Positions 17,237-25,814 of a DNA stretch of 42,272 bases are shown here, one piece after another. Numbering within the stretch: the stretch's first letter is position 1; each line of letters begins with the position of its first letter. This DNA comes from Microcystis wesenbergii FACHB-1317 (lineage in GTDB: Bacteria > Cyanobacteriota > Cyanobacteriia > Cyanobacteriales > Microcystaceae), in contig NZ_JACJQV010000105.1 of NCBI RefSeq assembly GCF_014696875.1, positions 1 to 42,272 on the forward strand, given 5' to 3'. Both the position numbers and the translations under genes were made by a program. The notes under the pieces were generated by a model, which did no database searches, was not told the origin of the DNA, and was given only the letters and a program-made list of their open reading frames with translations.

Positions 17237-17633
17237 TGTAGGTGTGTTCTCCAATCAATAATATAGCAGTCTGTAGAGACAACGAATAGTTCTTAAAGAA
17301 TGAACAAAGAATTGTTTGATTCCCTTTAGCTTCAGTTTAGGCAGAGTTCCCCGTTTATACAATGGATGATCTACTCTCACAAATGGATGATTTTTAGTAA
17401 GCGTTCGGGGGGAAAAAATCTGGTAACTAGAGTAGTCCATCACGCTCTTGGTGACGCCAATTCAAGTCTGAATTGCATCACTATCTGATCTACCTTTGGG
17501 GAATACCTCATTCGGGGTACGATAGTCAAGACATTTTCGAGGTAGCACTTTTGCCAAAGTATTCTCCTGACTTAATCAAACGGATTTAATAGGAGTCAAT
17601 GCCACGGACTGCTTGACACTCCCCCCTGAAAGG
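17237..17633. other. Gene-free interval with insertion-sequence debris
   Basis: This gap between two synthase genes contains an IS30-type transposase tail (17462-17575). Next to the end of the A-C gene lies a segment (about 17576-17633) of intergenic type, including a run of C that reads as GGGGGG on the minus strand. A direct repeat of ATGGATGAT occurs near 17360 and 17384. The frame of about 60 codons on the minus strand upstream of 17443 has no recognisable protein features. The GGAG for the PfaA-like gene lies at about 17250. Confidence 0.6.
17462..17575 (-). pseudogene. IS30-family transposase, C-terminal fragment
   Basis: Read on the minus strand, the frame ending at the TGA at 17462-17464 encodes LSQEN...LPRKCLDYRTPNEVFP...DAIQT. 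The block (N)xRPRKCLxYxTPxEVF, followed by a short tail, is the diagnostic C-terminus of IS30-family transposases. Nothing upstream continues the gene, so only about 38 codons remain. It lies within the cluster, between the A-C gene and the PfaA-like gene. Confidence 0.75.
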
Positions 17634-20576
17634 TTAGGAATCAGCAACACCAATAGGCACTAATTCCTCAAGAAGAATGAGGTAATCTTGTCCGATTTTT
17701 TCAATGGTCGTAGGAAGATGGAAATTACGAGAATATTCAATTCTTATCTCTAACTGACCATCTATGATTAGGAAAAAGAATTCAATCAATGTGGTACGTT
17801 TTTGATCCAGTGGCGATAAACGACAATCGCGCTCGCCATAAACAAACTCAAACAAGTCAGAGAGAGGAACCGAACGATTTCCCAGATAATTAGCCCTTAC
17901 TGGGGTTAAATTACTATCAGGATAGAGATATTCAGGTAAAGACTCACCTATCCAATCATAAGTTACGCCATTCATTGGTAAGCTTTCAAACTGCTCATTG
18001 ATGGTACTGATAGTTTTTTGCCAAGTCGTAGAAGTGGATAAATTAATGCCTATGGGAAAATTTACAGCATAATTGCCCATACTTTCCATAAAAGACTGAC
18101 CTTCGCCTAAATCTCGCCCATGACTACGATGACTGATAACCACCTGTTTGCGTTGACTCCAATCACCTAATAAACGGTATAAAGGAGCAAGGAGAATAGG
18201 ATAAAAGTTAGACTGATAATAAACCTTGCCTTGGCTTAATAACTGTTTAGTTTGCGCTTTACTTAGGACAAATCGCGCACTTTCGGCAGAAGCTTCAATA
18301 TTTGGGCCTTTGACATGATCGACGGGGACTTCAAAGCGACTCTCTGCATCAGGAAATTGTTCCTTCCAATAATTCAAGTGTTCGTTCATTGTTCCTTTTT
18401 TCTCCTCATCCCTCAAGACTTGCACAAAATCTAAGTAAGACTGAGGATTAGGGTTAGGAAAAGTCGGCTCACTTCCTACCAATAATTGATGATAGGCACT
18501 CCAAAGTTCCTTAAACAAGAGGGTTGCACTTAACATATCAGCAATGATGTGGTGAGCGACCATCGTAATATCGTAGCAATAGGGACTAACTTTAACGACA
18601 AGAGTGGCAGTGAGTGGCCAACGGTCAATCTGGATTTTTTTAGCTAAATCTGACATTTGAGCTTGAATTTTAGCATTACGTTCTGCTTCTGTTAAGTGGC
18701 TTCCATCCCAATACTCTGCCAGGATAGGTTGAGGATCATTGATCAAGTATTGCTGCCATTTACCTTGATTTTGTAGGCAAACCGTCCGAAAAGCTTCATG
18801 ACGTTGCACCAAAAGATTAGCGGCTTGATTGAAAATATCAAGATTCAAAGACTGATGATAGAGAAAACGAGTATAACCCAACCATTGATAGGGAGGTTCA
18901 AAATAGTTGACTAACCAACTTTGTGCCGGCCCAAGGGGTATAAGAGAAGGAGTAGGGGGAGCAGAGGGAGTAGGGGGAGCAGAGGGAACAGCAAGTAATT
19001 CGGCGGCTAATGCTTTACGGTCTAACTTTCCGTTATGATTCTTAGCAAGTTGTGGAAACCAAGCGAATCGTTGAGGAATCATGTAATGGGGGAGTTTTTG
19101 TTCTAAATGTGCTTTGAGAACTCGGTTTTTGATTTTATCCCCCGATAAACAAGCAATTAATCGTTTTTGTCCTTCACCGTAATCAATAGCTAAAACGGCG
19201 GCCTCGCGGACATTGGGATGAGTGGTTAAGATGCTCTCAATTTCCCCTAATTCAATGCGAAAACCCCGAATTTTGACCATATTATCGATACGTCCATGAT
19301 ATTCCAGCGTACCATCGGGTAATTCCTTGACTAGATCACCTGTCCGATAAATATAGTCACCAGAGACATCAGAAAAAGGATTAGAACAGAACGCTTTAGC
19401 GGTTTTTTCAGGATCTTTGAGGTATCCTAACGCTAATTGTACGCCACCAAGCCAAAGTTCTCCCATTTCCCCTTGTTTAACAGGTTGCATCTGATCATCC
19501 AACACTTTGAGATAGACATTATCGATCGCTTTTCCGATGGGAATTTGGCTGCTGGTGCGTTCGTCAGGACGTTCTGTAATAATATGGTAAGTCACATCAA
19601 TGGAGGCTTCTGTCGGTCCATAAAGATTGGCTAAACCTGTCTTTAATCCATAACAATCAAGCCATTTTTGGATAAAAGACATGGGTAAAGCTTCCCCACT
19701 AAAGATTAACCAGCGTAAATCAGGAAATGTCCAAGATTCGTTTTCAATCGCACTGATAAATTCCCCAAAGAGGGAGGGAACAAAGTGCATTACATTAATT
19801 TTAGTCTTTTTAATCCAGGCAGCAAATTCCCAAGGATTTAAGACTACTTCGCGTTTGACGGGACATATTGTTGCACCTTCCATTAACGTCCAGAAAATTT
19901 CCCATACGGAAATATCGAAACAAAAAGAGGTGCGTTGTGCGATGCGATCGCCTGGTTTCAGGGAAAATGTTTTTTGCATCCATTCTAGACGATTCATATA
20001 ACCGCGATGGTTTAACATTACCCCTTTTGGCCGTCCTGTTGATCCAGACGTATAAAGAATTACCATTAAATCCTCAGGACGATTACAAAGATTTATGGAT
20101 TCTTTACTGTGTTTTTGCCAGATAGAAGTGGTAATCTGAGTTAAATCATTAATTTTGTTTAATCTTTCTCCTTCATCTAAAAAGAGGACGGTTTGCAAGG
20201 GTAAAGGTTCTGTCACACAAGAAATTAACTGTTCACTTACTTGATGTTCGGTAAGTAAGATCTCGATAGTGGCATGATGAAGAATATAACGCAATCTTTC
20301 GACGGGATAATCGGGATCTAAGGGTACATAACAGCCACCGGCTTTCAGAATTCCCAAAATACCAACGATCATGCGTGGATTTCGTTCCGTCATAATTCCA
20401 ACTCTGGTATTGGGGTTAACACCTTGAGTCTGTAAATAAGCAGCAACTTGATTAGAAAGATGGTCTAATTGTTGATAAGTTAGGGGACAAGCCTCATCTA
20501 AAACAGCGATCGCATCAGGGGTTAATTGTGCTTGTTTAATAATTTTATAGTAGGGAATTTCGGGGGAAAAAGCCAT
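17634..20576 (-). CDS. NRPS-type adenylation-condensation protein (A-C), predicted serine-activating
   Basis: Residues 1-525 are a complete adenylation domain: LTYQQLDHLSN, LYTSGSTGRPKGV (175-187), NLYGPTEAS (317-325), GELWLGG, YRTGDL (410-415), the hinge GRIDNMVKIRGFRIELGEIE (428-447) and NGKLDRKAL with Lys517. Aligned by eye, the specificity residues read D-I-W-H-I-S-L-I-D-K, close to serine codes (DVWHLSLIDK). After a Pro/Ser linker of about 20 residues (530-549), with no carrier domain, a condensation domain follows (550-975) with HHIIADM (His675, His676, Asp680). The protein ends four residues past the C domain, next to insertion-sequence debris. AGAGGAT precedes the ATG. It may load the C-terminal ACP of the protein encoded upstream. 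What the terminal C domain condenses is unknown. Confidence 0.85.
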   Translation of the reverse strand: MAFSPEIPYYKIIKQAQLTPDAIAVLDEACPLTYQQLDHLSNQVAAYLQTQGVNPNTRVGIMTERNPRMIVGILGILKAGGCYVPLDPDYPVERLRYILHHATIEILLTEHQVSEQLISCVTEPLPLQTVLFLDEGERLNKINDLTQITTSIWQKHSKESINLCNRPEDLMVILYTSGSTGRPKGVMLNHRGYMNRLEWMQKTFSLKPGDRIAQRTSFCFDISVWEIFWTLMEGATICPVKREVVLNPWEFAAWIKKTKINVMHFVPSLFGEFISAIENESWTFPDLRWLIFSGEALPMSFIQKWLDCYGLKTGLANLYGPTEASIDVTYHIITERPDERTSSQIPIGKAIDNVYLKVLDDQMQPVKQGEMGELWLGGVQLALGYLKDPEKTAKAFCSNPFSDVSGDYIYRTGDLVKELPDGTLEYHGRIDNMVKIRGFRIELGEIESILTTHPNVREAAVLAIDYGEGQKRLIACLSGDKIKNRVLKAHLEQKLPHYMIPQRFAWFPQLAKNHNGKLDRKALAAELLAVPSAPPTPSAPPTPSLIPLGPAQSWLVNYFEPPYQWLGYTRFLYHQSLNLDIFNQAANLLVQRHEAFRTVCLQNQGKWQQYLINDPQPILAEYWDGSHLTEAERNAKIQAQMSDLAKKIQIDRWPLTATLVVKVSPYCYDITMVAHHIIADMLSATLLFKELWSAYHQLLVGSEPTFPNPNPQSYLDFVQVLRDEEKKGTMNEHLNYWKEQFPDAESRFEVPVDHVKGPNIEASAESARFVLSKAQTKQLLSQGKVYYQSNFYPILLAPLYRLLGDWSQRKQVVISHRSHGRDLGEGQSFMESMGNYAVNFPIGINLSTSTTWQKTISTINEQFESLPMNGVTYDWIGESLPEYLYPDSNLTPVRANYLGNRSVPLSDLFEFVYGERDCRLSPLDQKRTTLIEFFFLIIDGQLEIRIEYSRNFHLPTTIEKIGQDYLILLEELVPIGVADS
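18949..18984. repeat. 18-bp tandem repeat inside the A-C gene linker
   Basis: GGAGTAGGGGGAGCAGAG occurs twice head to tail on the plus strand, with a partial third copy. In the gene it encodes the APPTPS-type linker between the A and C domains, at the place where a peptidyl carrier domain is normally found. Confidence 0.8.
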
Positions 20577-20605
20577 AAGAATAATCCTCTATTAGATGTT
20601 AGGTG

Positions 20606-20628
20606 GTAGGGGCGCAAAGCCTGCGCCC
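20606..20628. repeat. Palindromic intergenic repeat, second copy
   Basis: GTAGG followed by GGGCGCA-AAGCC-TGCGCCC, a seven-base inverted repeat related to the one at 12585-12607. It lies in the 217-bp gap between the A-C gene and the KS-AT-ACP-C-ACP gene. No other gene or clear promoter is visible in that gap (20577-20793). Confidence 0.75.
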
Positions 20629-20793
20629 ATTGGTTTTTTAGCAGGTAGCCATTAAGGACTAATTACGAACCTTCGCTGATTGAGGTATAGCTGGACAAAA
20701 AAAGTTCAGAATATCATAAATATTTGTGGATTCCTATCTAAGTAGAAATGACATATTTTTGTTTTTCCTAATATTAATTTGTCAGACTGTATT

Positions 20794-23700
20794 TTACCGA
20801 TAGCTGTTGAGGATTGAAGGTTGAGATGGGGCTAAAATAGCAGCCATTTCTTGCAAGGTACGACAATTTAAAAGGTCTTGGCGATATTGTTTGCCATAAA
20901 TCCCTTCTAGCTTGGTAACAAGGCGAATGCGTTCTAAAGAATCTAGTCCTAAATCTGCCTCCAAATCATCACTTATTTCGTCTTCTTCAATTGTCCAATG
21001 ACAAATTTCGGAAGTTATTTGTCGTAGCATTTCTTCAATCTCTGTATTAAGAGAAATAGAGAAAGAATGAGAAATAATAACTTGATCTTGCACGGGTAAA
21101 TTGGCTAGTTCTTCAATTTGGCTGACATAGGCTGTCATTAATTGATCTATTAGCAATAAGTCAAAGTGATGGTAATCGTAACTTGCAAATAGATGAAGAC
21201 GATTATTAAAGATTTCTTGCAGAATATCAATTGTTCCAGTGGCGTTCATTCCTCCGGCTTGATAGTCAGTAATTGATAAAGCATCATACTGAGGTTGCAG
21301 GTGAGTTTGTCCCGTATAAGGAAGGTATAAATTAGACTTTAAAGCCTCCTGTATTAAAGAAAGACTATGAGGGGGAATTTTACCCTTTTCTAGGGTAATA
21401 TTGTCTCGAAAAATTGTTCCCATTTGACGAGTTTGCGCCCGATCTAAACCGGTGCCAATATGTTGTTGTACAGTTTGCTGAATTTGGCTTAAAAAGGTCG
21501 GCCAATCTTGCTCAGATTGAGGTTTAGCAAAACTTAATGCCAGATTTTGAGCAAAACTACTAACCACACCTGTTGCATCTACTTCGGGGTAAATTCGTCC
21601 ACTGGTGGGAATCGAAATTCCGATATTTTCAGCTTTTGAATCTATTTGTGACATAGTTTTTAGAAATGCACCTAATAATAGTGCATTCATCGGGACTCGC
21701 CATTGACGGGTTTTGTCGATTAATTGAGAGGTAGTTTCTGCTGAAAGTAGATACTTTTGATTGTAAAAGAGAGGAGATTTTTGAGCATTTTTCTGCTGTT
21801 TAGGTTGCCAACGATAGGACATTCCAGACACAGCATTATTGTATTCTGCTAAGGCTCGATCTTCCTCAATATCTTGCCAATCGTTCATTAATTGAACCTG
21901 TTTTCGATAATCTTCTACAGTCAATGTAGGGGGAAGATTTGGCGTTTCTTTAGCAACTATAGCCCGGTAAATTTCCAAGAATTCCCGCATCATGACATGG
22001 TTACTTAACCCATCTGAAATTAAGTGTTCATTCCCTAAAAATAATTGATGAATTTGATCAGATAATTTAAGCACAGAAAATCTATGCAGTGGCCATTGCG
22101 TTAAAGACCAGTTATAGTTTAACCAATGATAGATTTCTCCTTCAATTTTCTCCCCTTGTTCATCGGGAGTTAAAGGGGTGAAATCTTTAACAATAATTTC
22201 AGGAGGAATGGGGTTTTCTAGCACTTCTAATTGATAGTCTGCAAAGCAGGTGGCATCCTCTGGAATCTGAAATTGCGCCCGTAACATGGGATGTCGATTA
22301 ATTAACAGTTTCCATGCTTGTTGAGCAATATTTAAGTCAAATTCTCCTGCAATTTTAACCTTAGTAAATAAACTATTAGAATTGAGACTCCAATAACTCA
22401 TTAACAAGGGAATTTGACTATGGAGAATAGGAACCAGATTCGAGGATTGTAGTTGGAGGTTTTTGGTTTGTGGTTTGGGGTTAGAGATTTGAGATTTGGG
22501 GGATGAAGTATGAGATTGAAGAATGGTTAATAATTCCTGAAGATTGGAGACTTGCATTAAATGGCGTAGGGAAAAGGTTTCACTAAATTGACTACGTTGT
22601 TCTTCAGGAATTAATGATAGTAACCCGTTCATTAATTGGGTCATCATAATAGAATCTAACCCTAAATCTGCTTCCAAGGAAACATTCAAACTCAATTGCT
22701 GAGGATTTAAACCCGTAATTTGACTTATTAAGGCAATTAATTGACTTTCTAAGCTTTCAGCCTTGGTTTCGTTTTGTTTTTGGGTTGGCCGCAAGTCTGG
22801 CACCCCTAAAGTTTCTCTTTCTTGACTTTGGTGTAAGTCTTGTTTTTCTAAGGTTTCTGTCTCTTGGGTTGGGCGCAAACCAGGCTCCCCTACGGTTAAC
22901 CAGTAGCGTTGTTTTTGGAAAGCATAAGTAGGTAAAGGAAGACGAAGACGAGCATAATCTTTATCAAAGCCATTCCAATCAATATTAATCCCAGAAACGG
23001 CTAATTTCGCCACACTTTGTAATAAAATTTGCCAATCATCCTGTCCTCGTTGTAGGGAAGATAACCACAGATAATCAGGGTTGGCTAAGGTTTTTTGACC
23101 CAATCTCGTTAAAATCGGATGAGAGCCGATTTCAATAAATAGATTGTAACCTTGGCTGGCTAAGGTTTCTATTGCTGGGGCAAATTGGACGCATTGACGT
23201 ACTTGTTGACACCAATAGTCCTCTGTTACTGCTTGGCTGATTTCTTCACCTGTGACGGTGGAAATCCAATCTAATTGGGGTGTTTTATAGCTAATTTTAG
23301 CAGCGATCACTTTAAATTCTGCTAATATCGGTTGCATCATCCGAGAATGAAAAGCATGAGATACCTTAAGCAGACGCACTTCAATGCTTTGTGATTCTAA
23401 ATCCGCTTTAATCTGATTAATTGCTTCCTGATCACCCGAAATAACAATATTTTCCGAACTATTGATAGTTGCAATCTCAACTTGATCCCCATAAGGAGAA
23501 ATAACAGATTTTACTGTTTCAATAGGGGCAAATATGGCTGCCATTGCGCCTTTTTGGGGTAAAGACTGCATTAAGCGTCCTCTTTCGGCAATTAACTTGA
23601 TTCCCTCTTCGAGAGAATAAACCCCTGCAACACAAGCGGACACATATTCCCCCACACTATGACCTAAAACCCCATCAGGTTTAATGCCCCAAGACTGCCA

Positions 23701-25617
23701 TAATTTATATAATGCGTATTCAATGGCGAATAGGGCGGGTTGAGTATAAGCAGTTTGGTCTAATAAGCTAGAATCACTGTATAAAACCTCTAATAAGGAC
23801 TTTTCTAGGTAAGGTTGCAATAAGCGATCGCATTCCTCTAAGGCATGACGAAAGGTGGGTTGAGTTTCATACAGTTGTCGTCCCATGTCTGCATACTGAG
23901 AACCTTGTCCTGTAAACAAGAAAGCAATCTTATTTTGACGACTTTTTGCAACTGCTTGGCTGAAAACATTCAAACAAGGTTGTTTTTGCGTAAATGCTGT
24001 GAAAGAGTCCTTGGCTTCAAGGGTTGATTTTGCCAAAATTGCCAGACGATGGTTAAATTGTCCTCGTCCCGTGTTGGCACTAAAAGCTAAGTCTGCTAGG
24101 TTTAATTGAGGATTTTTCTCTAAATAGTTGACCCATTTTTGCGCTAAATCATCTAAAGCATCGTCGCTTTTCGCCGATAGAGTGAGTAAATGAGCAGGAC
24201 GATCCACTTCAGAAGGATTAAAGCTTAATTGAGGCGGTTCTTCGATGATCATGTGGGCATTTGTGCCACTTAATCCAAATGCACTAATTCCCGCTCTTCT
24301 AGGTTCTTCTGTTCGCTGCCAAGGCAGAGAAGCGGTAGGAATTTTGAGAGCGGTTGCAGCAGCCGCTAAATCAGGATTAAGTTCTTTAAAATGAAGATGG
24401 GGGGGAATTTCTTGATTTTTTAGGGATAAAATGACTTTTAATAGGCTGGCCATCCCGGCGGCAATTTCCAGGTGGCCGATATTCGTTTTTACTGAACCCA
24501 CCATTAAGGGGTTATCAGTGGAACGATCTTTGCATAGTACATTGTTAATCCCCCGTACTTCAATAGGGTCGCCTAAGGCTGTTCCTGTCCCGTGTGCTTC
24601 TAAATAGCTAATTTGTTCGGGTTTTACTTTTGCATTCTCCAATGCTTGACGAATAACTGCCATTTGCGCTGATCCATTGGGAACCGTTAAACCACTACTG
24701 GGGCCATCTTGATTGACCGCCGAGCCTCTAATTACCCCTAAAATGTTATCTCCATCGCTTATAGCATCAGAAAAGCGTTTTAAGACCACCATTCCACAGC
24801 CTTCCCCTCTCACATAGCCATTTGCATCTTTATCAAAGGTTTTACAACGACCATCAGGGGACAAAGCGCGGGTTTTAGAAAGATATAACGTCACCTCCGG
24901 GGATAGCATTAAACTAACTCCCCCTGCTAAAGCTAAATTTGACTCTCTGTTGCGTAAGCTTTGACAAGCCAGATGTACCGTGACTAAAGAGGTAGAACAG
25001 GCGGTATCAATGGCTAAACTGGGTCCTTGTAGCCCTAAAAAATAGGATAAGCGACCTGAAGCGAAACAAAACGCATTTCCTGATCCCGTATAAGCATCAA
25101 TGGGAATTTGTTGCTTAATTTGCCGTTTTGCGTAATCATCCAAGCCAATGCCCACAAATACGCCTGTTTGCGTCCCTGTCAGCTTCTGAGGTGCAATTCC
25201 GGCATTTTCTAACGCTTCCCAACTTACCTCTAATAATAATCGTTGTTGAGGGTCTAGTGCGATCGCCTCCCGGGGAGTCATCCCGAAAAATTGCGGATCA
25301 AATTGATCTACTGCGTCAATAAACCCGCCATAACGAGCATAAGTTTTGTTAGGAAGATCGGGATTTTCGTCATAATAAGCCTCAGCATCCCATCTTTGGC
25401 TAGGAACAGGGACAATTACTTCTTTTCCCCTTGATAATAGCTCCCAAAACGCCTCTGGACTATTTGCACCCCCCGGAAAACGACAGCCCATGCCAATAAT
25501 AGCGATCGGTTCATTTTTTTGCCGTTCTAAGGCTTCAATCTTGTTACGAGCTTCTTTAAGCGCAATAACTGCTTTTTGTAACGGCGTTAATTCTGTTTTC
25601 TGATGATGAGAATCCAT
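20794..25617 (-). CDS. Hybrid PKS/NRPS protein: KS-AT-ACP-C-ACP
   Basis: Start chosen at the ATG at 25617 (AAGGAG upstream; N-terminus MDSHHQKTELTPLQKAV, usual for cyanobacterial PKS). A longer frame to 25689 would run into a mobile element. In the 1607-residue protein: KS about 36-465 (DTACSTS, Cys207; His342; His382); AT about 563-880 (FTGQGSQ, GHSVGE Ser654, HAFH, so malonyl-CoA likely); ACP1 LEADLGLDSIMM (Ser989); a condensation-like domain about 1055-1510 whose motif reads EHLISDG, keeping the catalytic His1198 and DG but with Glu for the first His; and ACP2 LEADLGLDSLERI (Ser1560). No KR, DH or ER is present, so the PKS module should leave a beta-keto group. With the A domain of the next protein, C-ACP2 forms a split C-A-T module (inference). 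The linkers contain repeat-derived sequence. Confidence 0.9.
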   Translation of the reverse strand: MDSHHQKTELTPLQKAVIALKEARNKIEALERQKNEPIAIIGMGCRFPGGANSPEAFWELLSRGKEVIVPVPSQRWDAEAYYDENPDLPNKTYARYGGFIDAVDQFDPQFFGMTPREAIALDPQQRLLLEVSWEALENAGIAPQKLTGTQTGVFVGIGLDDYAKRQIKQQIPIDAYTGSGNAFCFASGRLSYFLGLQGPSLAIDTACSTSLVTVHLACQSLRNRESNLALAGGVSLMLSPEVTLYLSKTRALSPDGRCKTFDKDANGYVRGEGCGMVVLKRFSDAISDGDNILGVIRGSAVNQDGPSSGLTVPNGSAQMAVIRQALENAKVKPEQISYLEAHGTGTALGDPIEVRGINNVLCKDRSTDNPLMVGSVKTNIGHLEIAAGMASLLKVILSLKNQEIPPHLHFKELNPDLAAAATALKIPTASLPWQRTEEPRRAGISAFGLSGTNAHMIIEEPPQLSFNPSEVDRPAHLLTLSAKSDDALDDLAQKWVNYLEKNPQLNLADLAFSANTGRGQFNHRLAILAKSTLEAKDSFTAFTQKQPCLNVFSQAVAKSRQNKIAFLFTGQGSQYADMGRQLYETQPTFRHALEECDRLLQPYLEKSLLEVLYSDSSLLDQTAYTQPALFAIEYALYKLWQSWGIKPDGVLGHSVGEYVSACVAGVYSLEEGIKLIAERGRLMQSLPQKGAMAAIFAPIETVKSVISPYGDQVEIATINSSENIVISGDQEAINQIKADLESQSIEVRLLKVSHAFHSRMMQPILAEFKVIAAKISYKTPQLDWISTVTGEEISQAVTEDYWCQQVRQCVQFAPAIETLASQGYNLFIEIGSHPILTRLGQKTLANPDYLWLSSLQRGQDDWQILLQSVAKLAVSGINIDWNGFDKDYARLRLPLPTYAFQKQRYWLTVGEPGLRPTQETETLEKQDLHQSQERETLGVPDLRPTQKQNETKAESLESQLIALISQITGLNPQQLSLNVSLEADLGLDSIMMTQLMNGLLSLIPEEQRSQFSETFSLRHLMQVSNLQELLTILQSHTSSPKSQISNPKPQTKNLQLQSSNLVPILHSQIPLLMSYWSLNSNSLFTKVKIAGEFDLNIAQQAWKLLINRHPMLRAQFQIPEDATCFADYQLEVLENPIPPEIIVKDFTPLTPDEQGEKIEGEIYHWLNYNWSLTQWPLHRFSVLKLSDQIHQLFLGNEHLISDGLSNHVMMREFLEIYRAIVAKETPNLPPTLTVEDYRKQVQLMNDWQDIEEDRALAEYNNAVSGMSYRWQPKQQKNAQKSPLFYNQKYLLSAETTSQLIDKTRQWRVPMNALLLGAFLKTMSQIDSKAENIGISIPTSGRIYPEVDATGVVSSFAQNLALSFAKPQSEQDWPTFLSQIQQTVQQHIGTGLDRAQTRQMGTIFRDNITLEKGKIPPHSLSLIQEALKSNLYLPYTGQTHLQPQYDALSITDYQAGGMNATGTIDILQEIFNNRLHLFASYDYHHFDLLLIDQLMTAYVSQIEELANLPVQDQVIISHSFSISLNTEIEEMLRQITSEICHWTIEEDEISDDLEADLGLDSLERIRLVTKLEGIYGKQYRQDLLNCRTLQEMAAILAPSQPSILNSYR

Positions 25618-25676
25618 GATATTAAAATGCTCCTTAGATATTAGGTGTGAGGTGTTAGTTATTCGGATAACTGATA

Positions 25677-25794
25677 AGTAGGTAGGCACAATTATTTGTA
25701 GGATGGGTTAGCGGTAGCGTAACATAATCGGGCGTTGGGTTTCATGCTTCAACCCAACCTACGTTCATTTTATATTTAATTCCACCCACCTACT
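25677..25794 (-). mobile_element. 118-bp TA-flanked MITE, full copy
   Basis: The element is bounded by TA at 25675-25676 and 25795-25796. The ends are inverted: AGTAGGTAGGCACAATTA at the left and, reverse-complemented, AGTAGGTGGGTGGAATTA at the right. Inside are a GTAGGTTGGGTT...AACCCAAC hairpin and a TAGCGG(T)AGCGTAAC block. It is about 90% identical (by eye) to the copy at 35541-35658, in opposite orientation, and has no coding capacity. A TA target points to Tc1/mariner-IS630-type mobilisation. It lies between two PKS genes, just upstream of the RBS at about 25630. Confidence 0.8.
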
Positions 25795-25814
25795 TAACTG
25801 ATAGCTGTTCACTG

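Noticed and set aside
17255-17443. 62-codon minus-strand frame between the A-C and PfaA-like genes
   Set aside because: Composition is not protein-like, there is no RBS, and it lies in insertion-sequence debris.
25618-25689. Longer N-terminus of the KS-AT-ACP-C-ACP protein starting at 25689
   Set aside because: The added 24 residues would be encoded partly by the MITE end, while the ATG at 25617 has AAGGAG upstream and the usual N-terminal sequence.
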